Positions 1 to 7,978 of a DNA stretch of 11,971 bases are shown here, piece by piece. Source of the stretch: SG8-41 sp029864385 (lineage in GTDB: Bacteria > Pseudomonadota > Gammaproteobacteria > Burkholderiales > SG8-41). The position numbers and the translations under genes were made by a program. How positions within the stretch are numbered: position 1 is the stretch's first letter; every line of letters begins with the position of its first letter. The stretch spans positions 1 through 11,971 of the forward strand of contig JAOTTL010000114.1 of assembly GCA_029864385.1 (NCBI GenBank), written 5' to 3'. Under the pieces are notes generated by a model. That model made no database searches and had not been told where the DNA came from. It was given only the letters and a program-made list of their open reading frames with translations.

Positions 1-1020
1 GACTACCTGCGGCTCTTCGAACACTTGCTTCAGATTGTTGATCGGGCCGTTGGGAACGCCCGCAGCCTCCAGCGCCTCGACCCATTCCTGGGTGGTGCGC
101 CGCGAGAAGACCACCTGCAGCAGGGGCACCAGCGCGGCGCGATTCTCGACACGTTTGCCGTTGGTGGCAAAGCGCCCGTCCTGCACGAGATGCTTGCAGT
201 CGCCGACCTCGCAAAACTTGCTGAAGAGATTATCGTTACCGCAGGCGAGAATGATGTTTCCATCCTTTGTCTTGAAGGTCTGATACGGCACGATGTTGGG
301 GTGGGCATTGCCGAGGCGCCCGGGCACTTCGCCCGTCGCCAGGTAATTCATTCCCTGGTTCGCGAGGAATGCGACTTGTGTGTCGAGCAGTGCGAGGTCG
401 AGATGTTGGCCCTTGCCGGTGCGCTCGCAATTGGCGAGCGCCGCGCATACAGCAATGGTGGCGTACATTCCCGTCATGATATCGACGATCGGCACGCCCA
501 CGCGCTGGGGCCCTCCGCCGGGCAGATCGTCGCGCTCGCCAGTGATGCTCATGAGGCCACCCATGCCCTGGATCATGAAGTCGTAGCCGGGACGCTCGCG
601 GTACGGCCCGGTCTGGCCGAAGCCCGTCACCGAGCAGTAGATGAGCCGCGGATTGATCTTTCTGAGGTCCTCGTAGCCAAGTCCGTAGCGTGCGAGATCG
701 CCGTACTTGTAGTTCTCCAGCAGCACGTCACTCTTGGCAGCAAGCTCGCGCACGAGGTTTTGTCCGCCGGGTTTCGACAGATTCACGGTTACCGATTTCT
801 TGCCGCGGTTGGCGGAGGCAAAATACGCCGACTCCTGCGTGTCCTTGCCGGCGCCGTCCTTGAGCCAGGGCGGCCCGAAGGCGCGCGAATCGTCGCCGCT
901 CTTCGGGCGCTCGACCTTGATCACTTCAGCGCCAAGATCGGCAAGGTTCTGCCCGGCCCACGGCCCGGCAAGCACGCGGGAAAGATCCAGCACTCGAATA
1001 TGAGACAACGGTCCCGGCAT
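1..1020 (-). CDS. CaiB/BaiF (class III) CoA transferase, 3' end cut by window edge
   Basis: The gene codes for a family III CoA transferase, which moves CoA from an acyl-CoA donor to a carboxylic acid in the cytoplasm. It reads open for 340 codons from ATG at 1020 to the left edge. Family members are about 400 residues, so roughly 60 are missing. The N-terminus IRVLDLSRVLAGPWAGQNLADLGAEVIKVE is the family nucleotide-binding start, given here as two pieces: LDLSRVLAGPWAGQ (about residues 11-24) and LGAEVIKVE (29-37). Other family blocks seen are NRGKKSVTVNL (71-81), GFGQTGPY (133-140) and GVPNGPINNL near the edge. D180 in GVPIVD aligns with the catalytic Asp169 of formyl-CoA transferase. The start is set by AGGGG (1027-1031) six bases upstream. 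The 7-bp repeat array begins immediately upstream of that site. The crotonase gene upstream suggests a shared acyl-CoA route, but the substrate cannot be read from sequence. Confidence 0.93.
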   Translation of the reverse strand, partial: MPGPLSHIRVLDLSRVLAGPWAGQNLADLGAEVIKVERPKSGDDSRAFGPPWLKDGAGKDTQESAYFASANRGKKSVTVNLSKPGGQNLVRELAAKSDVLLENYKYGDLARYGLGYEDLRKINPRLIYCSVTGFGQTGPYRERPGYDFMIQGMGGLMSITGERDDLPGGGPQRVGVPIVDIMTGMYATIAVCAALANCERTGKGQHLDLALLDTQVAFLANQGMNYLATGEVPGRLGNAHPNIVPYQTFKTKDGNIILACGNDNLFSKFCEVGDCKHLVQDGRFATNGKRVENRAALVPLLQVVFSRRTTQEWVEALEAAGVPNGPINNLKQVFEEPQVV

Positions 1021-1031
1021 TACTTACCCCT

Positions 1032-1087
1032 GTGATTCGTGATTGGTGAGGGGTCAGTGGTCAATGGATTAACCCGTTGCATTGACC
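1032..1087. repeat. 7-bp-period iteron array with one inverted copy
   Basis: Five consecutive 7-mers start at 1032, 1039, 1046, 1053 and 1060: GTGATTC, GTGATTG, GTGAGGG, GTCAGTG, GTCAATG. The last one is matched by an inverted copy, giving an 8-bp perfect inverted repeat GGTCAATG (1059-1066) / CATTGACC (1080-1087) with a 13-base loop. The array sits between the crotonase and CoA transferase genes, directly upstream of the CoA transferase ribosome binding site, so it would lie in that gene's leader if transcribed. A related array is at 4704-4793. Further left of the crotonase stop there is also a 9-bp direct repeat, TAAAACCCG at 1108-1116 and 1127-1135. Function is unknown. Confidence 0.7.
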
Positions 1088-1162
1088 CCGAATGGTCAAA
1101 GTTTCTGTAAAACCCGCTCCGCTGGCTAAAACCCGTCTCAGAAGAAGCCGTGAACCCAGAAC

Positions 1163-1256
1163 ACCATTAACCACGGAATCACAAGGAAGTACACGGACGA
1201 AGGCCTGACCCCGGAGGTACGCTGTACCGAACCAATTTTTTCGTGTGGTTCCGTGG
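1163..1256. repeat. 10-bp-period inverted iteron element, copy 1
   Basis: On the plus strand the unit core CACGGA (or CAAGGA) starts at 1172, 1182 and 1192, an exact 10-bp period. Inverted units (TTCGTG, TCCGTG) start at 1240 and 1250. The outer arms CCACGGAATCACA (1171-1183) and TGTGGTTCCGTGG (1244-1256) are complementary at 12 of 13 positions. The loop centre holds a small hairpin, GGTAC (1216-1220) / GTACC (1224-1228). Bases 1163-1183 are identical over 21 bp, in opposite orientation, to 3521-3541, so this is a second copy of the element upstream of azlC. It lies downstream of the crotonase stop and upstream of the CoA transferase gene. No gene is seen in 1088-1315. Confidence 0.75.
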
Positions 1257-1315
1257 CTGTGTTTGTTCTGAGATGGCGTCTACTCACGACTTGGCGCGCC
1301 CGGCCGCGAAGGCAT

Positions 1316-2101
1316 TCATTTTCCGACAAACTTGGGCTTTTTCTTCTTGAGGAAAGCATCGTAGCCGATGCGGTAATCCTCGGTATTGAAATACGCGAAG
1401 TTCTCCTCGATCTCGGCTTCCGTAAGCGGCACCGGCAGCGGCGCGAGCCGCCGGACCATTTTCTTGTGCAGGCGGTTCACCAGCGGCGCACCCTCCGCAA
1501 TGCGCCGGGCTGTGGCATCGACTTCCGCGGCCAGCCGTTCATCTGGCACCACGCGGTTCACCAGCCCCTTTTCGTAGGCCTCCGGCGCGCCCCAGACCCG
1601 GCCTTCGACGAGGATCTCCAGCGCCACCGCGCGCCCCACGAGCGGCAGGAGCGCCGCCAACTCGTCGTAGGCAATGGCAAAACCCAGGCGGTTGATCGGC
1701 ACGCCGAACCGGCCCGACGCACCGGCGATCCGGATGTCGCACATGCAAGCGATCTCGAGCCCGCCGCCCACGCAGGGCCCGTGAATCATCGCCACCGTGG
1801 GATGACGGCACTCGTCAACCGCTTTGAGCGCCCCGAATACATCCTGGCGGTGGTAGCGCTTGCCCTGCTCGACATTGTCGCGCGCGCGCGCGAATTCCTC
1901 GATGTCAGCCCCCGCAGCGAAGGCCTTCTCGCCCGCGCCGCGCAGCACGATGCAGCGCAGGTCCTCCTCCAAGGAGAGTGACTTCATGACGCGCATGAAC
2001 TCCTGCCACATCGCCACCGTAATGGCGTTGAGCTTCTCGGGGTTGCTCAACGTAACGGTCGCGATCGTGCCATCACGCTCTAACAGGATAGCTGGGGTCA
2101 T
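1316..2101 (-). CDS. Enoyl-CoA hydratase/isomerase family (crotonase fold) protein
   Basis: This is a 261-residue cytoplasmic crotonase-superfamily enzyme acting on acyl-CoA thioesters. Visible signatures are the N-terminal beta strands with NPEKLNAI (20-27), the first oxyanion-hole/CoA segment FAAGADIEEF (61-70), the second oxyanion loop CVGGGLEIACMCDIRIA (110-126), and a Lys-rich C-terminus. E116 matches the first catalytic glutamate of classical hydratases (rat Glu144). The second glutamate position, in the usual P-E-x-x-x-G block, reads FGVPINRLG (132-140), so it is replaced by Ile136. The enzyme may therefore be an isomerase, hydrolase or other crotonase rather than a standard hydratase. 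I chose ATG at 2101 because it gives the typical N-terminus. An in-frame TTG at 2122 has GAGAGG three bases upstream and would add seven residues. It probably works with the CoA transferase downstream, though 295 bp containing repeats lie between them. Confidence 0.92.
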   Translation of the reverse strand: MTPAILLERDGTIATVTLSNPEKLNAITVAMWQEFMRVMKSLSLEEDLRCIVLRGAGEKAFAAGADIEEFARARDNVEQGKRYHRQDVFGALKAVDECRHPTVAMIHGPCVGGGLEIACMCDIRIAGASGRFGVPINRLGFAIAYDELAALLPLVGRAVALEILVEGRVWGAPEAYEKGLVNRVVPDERLAAEVDATARRIAEGAPLVNRLHKKMVRRLAPLPVPLTEAEIEENFAYFNTEDYRIGYDAFLKKKKPKFVGK

Positions 2102-2142
2102 CGTTTCGAGAATTCTGCGCAATGGCCTCTCACTAGGAACAA

Positions 2143-2266
2143 GTGATGAGAAAGGGTGATGAAAGATGGTGATGAAAACTGGTGATGAAATTCAAGGAAG
2201 CGCGACGGCTCCATCTAACACCAGCAATTATCACCACTAATTATCACCATTAATCATCACTTTCTC
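2143..2266. repeat. 13-bp-period inverted iteron element
   Basis: GTGATGA starts at 2143, 2156, 2169 and 2182, an exact 13-bp period with unit consensus close to GTGATGAAAANTG. After 27 spacer bases (2195-2221) the complementary unit appears three times: ATCAC starts at 2230, 2243 and 2256, again exactly 13 apart. Outermost, GAGAAAG (2148-2154) pairs with CTTTCTC (2260-2266), so the whole block is a composite palindrome able to form a long stem. It fills the gap between the azlD stop and the crotonase start, and lies in the crotonase leader if the two are co-transcribed. It is AT-rich compared with the flanking genes. I do not recognise a named repeat family. Confidence 0.8.
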
Positions 2267-2276
2267 CGACGGCATT

Positions 2277-2615
2277 CTACCCGAAAGTGCGCGCCCAACT
2301 CGCAAGCGTCAACACCACGACCCCGGCGGATACGCCCACGAACAGGTTTCGCCGCCAGGCATAGAACGCGGCCAGCGCCAGCACGCACGCCGCGAGACGA
2401 TCGACGAGCGCACTTTCCGCCAACATCCCGGCGGGAAAGATCATGATCCGCATGACCAGCCCCGCGATCATGGCGTAGGCGACGCACGTGACCCAGTTGA
2501 ACAGCTCGCTGTTCACGGTAACTCGCCCGGACAGCGCCACACCGAGGCCCCGCCAGAAGTAATGGCCTACGGCGCACGCAGCCGTCACCGACCAGAGCTC
2601 AAACGCGTCTTCCAT
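2277..2615 (-). CDS. azlD: AzlD family branched-chain amino acid transport protein
   Basis: A 112-residue, very hydrophobic inner-membrane protein of the AzlD type, the small partner of AzlC in a two-component exporter of branched-chain amino acids (the E. coli YgaZH / B. subtilis AzlCD family). Its length suits the family (about 100-115). Four hydrophobic segments can be seen, at about 8-30, 38-62, 70-87 and 91-110. The conserved feature is the order small polytopic protein, basic loop (AWRRN, 85-89), last helix. The ATG at 2615 has a strong AGAGGAG (2618-2624) just two bases upstream, unusually close. The gene overlaps the end of azlC by 17 bp, which indicates translational coupling and supports the pairing. 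It is followed by the 13-bp iteron element. Substrate preference is inferred from the family only. Confidence 0.88.
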   Translation of the reverse strand: MEDAFELWSVTAACAVGHYFWRGLGVALSGRVTVNSELFNWVTCVAYAMIAGLVMRIMIFPAGMLAESALVDRLAACVLALAAFYAWRRNLFVGVSAGVVVLTLASWARTFG

Positions 2616-3369
2616 ATCTCCTCTGAACCAGGTACGCCACGGTGCCCCCGATCACACCCGCCGCAATCACGCTCCACTGCGGATTGACGACGTACAGGAG
2701 CGGCCCGGCGACCGCGCCACACGACACCGCGATGGCAGCGACGCGGGTGCGCAACTCGCCGGCGAGGATCACAAGGAAGTAGGCGGGCGCCAGGAACACC
2801 AGGCCCAGCCGCACCAACGGCGGCAAGGCGCTAGTCAGGAGATGTCCCGAAACTGCGCACGCCGTGGCCACCGCGATGCACGTTAACTGAAAGCCGATCA
2901 GGTACGGAATACGGTCCTCGGAGCGCAAGTCGGGGCAGCGGCGCATTGCCATGGCCCACCCGGTCATGGAGATCAACTGCGCGGCCAAATAAACCGTCGC
3001 ATTGCCGTGGCGCGGATCGCGTATGCGCGGAAGCAGCGACAGGCTCATCGGCAGGAACCGCGCACCGGAGAGCGTCGAGGCAAGGACGATCGCGATTGCC
3101 GCGGCGCCGATGGCATGCATCTCGATCAGGATCAACTGCCCGGGCAACGCCCAGATCGCCACGGTCGCGAACATGCTGTGCGCGATCGACAAGCCGTACT
3201 CCTCCGCGAGCGACCCGTAGCCGATATAGGCCGGCCCGACCACCGCCGCAGGCACGCCGAACGCCTCGCGCACACCCAGACGCCAGCCCGGCGTCGCACC
3301 GTCATTGCTCGCGCTCACCGCAATAATCTTCGCATTCGAGACGCTTTTCAGGCCACGGAAGCACACCAT
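2599..3369 (-). CDS. azlC: AzlC family branched-chain amino acid permease
   Basis: The large subunit of an AzlCD-type exporter, a polytopic inner-membrane protein of up to 256 residues. Family features are the N-terminal half GVREAFGVPAAVVGPAYIGYG (written as GVREAFGVP, about 32-40, then GPAYIGYG, 45-52), the block IWALPGQLILIEM (about 72-84, corresponding to the family's YAGASQF-like region), and LSGARFLPMSLSLLPR (about 99-114). Several hydrophobic helices follow. The ATG at 3369 has no recognisable ribosome binding site, and codons 2-6 are made of a 10-bp iteron unit (3352-3366). An in-frame GTG at 3318 would give 239 residues beginning just before the hydrophilic N-tail and may be the true start. 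The gene is divergent from the enolase-superfamily gene; both promoters must lie in 3370-3600. Confidence 0.85.
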   Translation of the reverse strand: MVCFRGLKSVSNAKIIAVSASNDGATPGWRLGVREAFGVPAAVVGPAYIGYGSLAEEYGLSIAHSMFATVAIWALPGQLILIEMHAIGAAAIAIVLASTLSGARFLPMSLSLLPRIRDPRHGNATVYLAAQLISMTGWAMAMRRCPDLRSEDRIPYLIGFQLTCIAVATACAVSGHLLTSALPPLVRLGLVFLAPAYFLVILAGELRTRVAAIAVSCGAVAGPLLYVVNPQWSVIAAGVIGGTVAYLVQRRYGRRV

Positions 3370-3541
3370 ATCAGGTTAGGACCAAGACATCTCAGCCACG
3401 GAACCACACGGAAGCACACGGAAGCACACGGAATTAGAACCAATACAATCTTGAATTTAGATCGCTTCCGTGTGTTTCCGTGGTAGATGGTTTTTCGGTT
3501 CGCGTTTCACGAACCCGTCGTGTGATTCCGTGGTTAATGGT
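3352..3541. repeat. 10-bp-period inverted iteron element, copy 2 (divergent promoter region)
   Basis: CACGGA starts at 3397, 3407, 3417 and 3427 (units CACGGAACCA, CACGGAAGCA twice, CACGGAATTA). The inverted core TCCGTG starts at 3467, 3477 and 3527, all offsets being multiples of 10. The arms 3396-3415 and 3464-3483 are complementary at 19 of 20 positions around a 48-base loop. Another unit, out of phase, is at 3353-3366 inside the apparent azlC start. Bases 3521-3541 are identical over 21 bp to 1163-1183 in inverse orientation. A further small hairpin is GGTTCG (3497-3502) / CGAACC (3510-3515). Bases 3433-3460 of the loop are strongly AT-rich (7 G/C in 28), so the promoters for azlC and the plus-strand gene may lie there; I could not assign convincing -35/-10 pairs. 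Confidence 0.8.
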
Positions 3542-3589
3542 CACCGGCTTGCGTCGGCCCTGCAACCTGGTCCACCATTCAAGTTCCAC

Positions 3590-3595
3590 AGGAGG
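3590..3595 (+). promoter_or_regulatory. Ribosome binding site AGGAGG for the enolase-superfamily gene
   Basis: A perfect AGGAGG lies five bases before ATG 3601 and fixes the start of the only plus-strand gene in the window. Confidence 0.85.
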
Positions 3596-3600
3596 CCGGC

Positions 3601-4707
3601 ATGAAGATCAAGACAATCGAGGCCATCGGAATCAGCATCCCGGTGGTCAAGCCCCTCAAGATGTCGTTCGAGGAAGTGCGCGCCGCCAACAACGTTCTGG
3701 TGCGCCTCGAGACCAGGGAAGGCGTCGTGGGCTGGGGCGAAGCGGGCTCCGCGCCCTCGATGACCGGCGAGACGCTCCAAGGCATGGTCGCGGCCGTGCG
3801 ACACCTGGCGCCACGCCTCGAGGGCATCGATGGCGACGACATTGCCGCTGTCATGGAACGCTCCGACCGCTATCTCTACGGCAACGACGGCGCCAAGTCG
3901 GCGATCGAGGTGGCGCTACACGACGCACTCGGCAAAACGACCGGCAAGTCCGCCTGCGAGCTGCTGGGCGGCAAGCGGCGCGAGCGGGCACCGCTCCTGC
4001 GCCTGATCGGCAGCGGGAAGGGAACGGCCGCTGATGTCGAGGAAGCGCTCAAGGCCAAGGCGGAGGGCTACATTGCATTCAAGGTCAAGGTCGGCATGGG
4101 CGACCCGCTCGATGATGCGGAACGCACCCGCGAAGTCTGCAAGGCGCTGGGCAATGGCAAGCTGCTCGTCTGCTCCGATGCGAACCAGGGTTGGAATGTG
4201 GACCAGGCGATCGCCTACGTGCGCGCGCTCGGAGACACGCCCCTCGCTTTCTTCGAGCAGCCGGTGCCGGTGGGTGACCTCGACGGCATCGGGCGCGTCG
4301 CGAAGGCGACCCGCATTCCCATCGGCGCCGATGAAGGCCTGCATTCGCTGGATGACCTCAGGCGCCACCACGACGTGGGTATCGCCGGCGGCAGCCTCAA
4401 GACCATCAAGCTCGGCGGCATGCAAGCGGTGATGGAGGCCGGGCAACTCTGCGAGCGCCTCGGCATGAAGGTAAACCTCGCTTGCAAGATGGCCGAAACC
4501 GGCATCGCCTCCTCGGCGATGACCCACATCGCGGCTGCGATTCCCACGCTCGACTGGGGTGTGAGTTTGACCAGCACTTTCCTGACCGACGACCTCATCA
4601 AGCGGCCGCTCGATCTCTCCGGCGGCCACGTCGCGCTAACCGCAGGACCCGGCATCGGGGCTGACGTGGATGAGGCGAAGGTCCGCCGTTATGCGAAAGA
4701 GGTGTGA
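3601..4707 (+). CDS. Enolase-superfamily enzyme (mandelate racemase / muconate lactonizing type)
   Basis: A 368-residue cytoplasmic enzyme that should abstract a proton alpha to a carboxylate with Mg2+ help, as a racemase, epimerase, cycloisomerase or dehydratase. An N-terminal capping domain (about 1-125, with GWGEAGSAP at 44-52) precedes the TIM barrel. The muconate-lactonizing-subgroup active site is complete: K161-x-K163 in FKVKVG, metal ligands D193 (SDANQGW), E219 (FFEQP) and D244 (GADEG), and opposing lysine K267 in SLKTIKLGG. M297-x-E299 (CKMAETGIA) is the usual last-strand block. The dipeptide-epimerase DxD motif is not present: the matching site is D318-W-G320, so a dipeptide epimerase role is unlikely despite the transporter nearby. 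A muconate cycloisomerase-like Glu after it is also absent (GVSL, 320-323). The gene stands alone on the plus strand between azlC and the ABC cluster. The substrate is unknown. Confidence 0.92.
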   Translation: MKIKTIEAIGISIPVVKPLKMSFEEVRAANNVLVRLETREGVVGWGEAGSAPSMTGETLQGMVAAVRHLAPRLEGIDGDDIAAVMERSDRYLYGNDGAKSAIEVALHDALGKTTGKSACELLGGKRRERAPLLRLIGSGKGTAADVEEALKAKAEGYIAFKVKVGMGDPLDDAERTREVCKALGNGKLLVCSDANQGWNVDQAIAYVRALGDTPLAFFEQPVPVGDLDGIGRVAKATRIPIGADEGLHSLDDLRRHHDVGIAGGSLKTIKLGGMQAVMEAGQLCERLGMKVNLACKMAETGIASSAMTHIAAAIPTLDWGVSLTSTFLTDDLIKRPLDLSGGHVALTAGPGIGADVDEAKVRRYAKEV

Positions 4708-4793
4708 CGACTGACGATTCACGATCAGTAATCGGCGTATTTCGGCGTCCATCGGCGGCTAATTCTGGGTTCTGCACGCAGTGCGATTCACGA
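4704..4793. repeat. 7-bp-period iteron element between convergent genes
   Basis: Starting in the last codon of the enolase-superfamily gene and including its stop, ACGA recurs at 4707, 4714 and 4721 (ACGACTG, ACGATTC, ACGATCA), an exact 7-bp period. The decamer CGATTCACGA occurs at 4715-4724 and again at 4784-4793, just before the stop of the ATPase gene on the other strand. CGATT (4715-4719) / AATCG (4730-4734) can pair. Read on the minus strand the units are GTGAATC and GTCAGTC, matching the units at 1032-1066, so both belong to one 7-bp family. No T-tract terminator is seen in this 89-bp convergent gap; the element may serve that role. Confidence 0.6.
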
Positions 4794-4796
4794 CTT

Positions 4797-6842
<2,046 letters not shown>

Positions 6843-7059
6843 CGAGCAGGTCTACGCGGCGTTCAGCAAATCGAGCACGGCTTGGTGGAGATAACGCACT
6901 CCCGGGCGCGCGCCCCGGAGCACCGACGCTGCGCCGGACAAGGGTCCGAAGGTCGTGTGGCTTGCGTGTCTGGTCGCCCTATCGTGCTGCGGGCGACCCG
7001 TAACTGCCGTTAGTCGTGCGCCGAAAGTTCCGTTTCGGACCCCCCCGGGTGGCAAGCGG
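6843..7059. other. Gap between DppC-type permease and fused ATPase genes; no supported gene
   Basis: This 217-bp gap is long for a transporter operon. A minus-strand open frame continues through it and ends at TAG 6852-6854, in the same frame as the fused ATPase, but it begins inside the permease gene and shows no family I know. A weak hairpin is visible near the permease end, CCGAAA (7021-7026) / TTTCGG (7033-7038), followed by a C-rich run at 7040-7046. It could reduce read-through or shape the mRNA. No ribosome binding site of normal strength is seen before the TTG at 6842. Confidence 0.4.
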
Positions 7060-7968
7060 CTAGCGGGCGCGCAGTTTCGGGTCCAGGGTGTCGCGGACCG
7101 AATCGCCAAACAGGTTGAAGGCAAAAACCGCCAGCGTGATGGCCAGCCCGGGAAAGATCGCGATCCACGGCGCGCTCTCGGCGTATTCTTCCGCGCCGCC
7201 CTGCAGCATCAGACCCCACGCCGCGACGGGCTCCTGCACGCCCAGGCCGAGGTAGGACAACGACGCCTCGAGCAAGATGGCCTGGCCGAGAAACGTGGTT
7301 AGCATGATGAGGTAGGGCGCCATGCAGTTCGGCGCCATGTGCCGCAGAATGATGCGCGTGTGGCTGTAGCCCAGTGCGCGCGCAGCATCGACATACGGCA
7401 TTTCGCGTATCGTCAGCGCACCGGATCGCACTACGCGGGCGCAGCGCGGGACAAACGGGATGGTAATCGCGATAATCACATTTTCGGGCCCCGTGCCGAA
7501 AATCGCGACCACGGCGAGCGCCATGATGATCAGCGGAAACGCGAGAAACACGTCCATCACGCGTTGAAACAGCAGGTCGAACAAACCACCAAAATAGGCG
7601 CTGGTCACGCCCAGCACCAGTCCGCCTGTGGCCCCCAGGACCGCAGAAGTGAAGCCAATGAACAGCGCAGTGCGTGCGCCCCAGATGACGCGCGATAGCA
7701 GATCGCGTCCGAACTGGTCGGTACCCAACCAGTACTCGACGCCTGGCGCCTCTGCCAATCTCGCGTAGTCGGAGGCCACCGGGTCGAAAGGTGCGAGTTG
7801 CGGCGCGAAGATTGCAATGAGGATCATGGCAATCACGCCGATGCCGCTCGCGGCGCCGAGTGGCTGTTGGCGCACCCATTTACCGAAGGCCTTGAAAAAG
7901 GGCAGCCTTGCCGCAGCGAGTTCGGCTTCGATGTCGACATTACCTACCGCAGCTGCACTCAGTTTCAT
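7060..7968 (-). CDS. DppC-type ABC transporter permease
   Basis: A 302-residue inner-membrane permease of the DppC/OppC type, forming the translocation channel with the DppB-type partner. A cytoplasmic N-tail (1-35) leads into the first helix (about 38-58). The family block LGTDQFGRDLLSR (81-93) begins the BPD transport domain. The coupling (EAA) loop is YVDAARALGYSHTRIILRH (192-210), with the invariant Gly at 200, and contacts the ATPases. The C-terminal region FNLFGDSVRDTLDPKLR (284-300) is typical of DppC. GAGGA at 7976-7980 is seven bases before the ATG and overlaps the stop codon of the DppB gene, so translation is probably coupled. Solute specificity (peptide, opine, nickel or other) cannot be decided from a permease sequence. 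Confidence 0.95.
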   Translation of the reverse strand: MKLSAAAVGNVDIEAELAAARLPFFKAFGKWVRQQPLGAASGIGVIAMILIAIFAPQLAPFDPVASDYARLAEAPGVEYWLGTDQFGRDLLSRVIWGARTALFIGFTSAVLGATGGLVLGVTSAYFGGLFDLLFQRVMDVFLAFPLIIMALAVVAIFGTGPENVIIAITIPFVPRCARVVRSGALTIREMPYVDAARALGYSHTRIILRHMAPNCMAPYLIMLTTFLGQAILLEASLSYLGLGVQEPVAAWGLMLQGGAEEYAESAPWIAIFPGLAITLAVFAFNLFGDSVRDTLDPKLRAR

Positions 7969-7978
7969 CAGTCGGTCC

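Noticed and set aside
25..1035. 336-codon plus-strand open frame
   Set aside because: It is antisense to the CoA transferase, which shows clear family motifs on the minus strand; the plus translation resembles no family and reflects GC codon bias.
1253..1981. 242-codon plus-strand open frame
   Set aside because: Antisense to the crotonase gene, whose motifs are unmistakable.
3397..3541. CRISPR array
   Set aside because: Units are only 10 bp with no spacers and appear in both orientations; no cas gene is present.
3601..4707. L-Ala-D/L-Glu (dipeptide) epimerase linked to the peptide importer
   Set aside because: The DxD motif for the dipeptide amino group is missing (D318-W-G320), and the gene is convergent with, not part of, the transporter operon.
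7021..7046. Intrinsic terminator after the DppC-type gene
   Set aside because: The stem is only 6 bp and no T-run follows on the minus strand.
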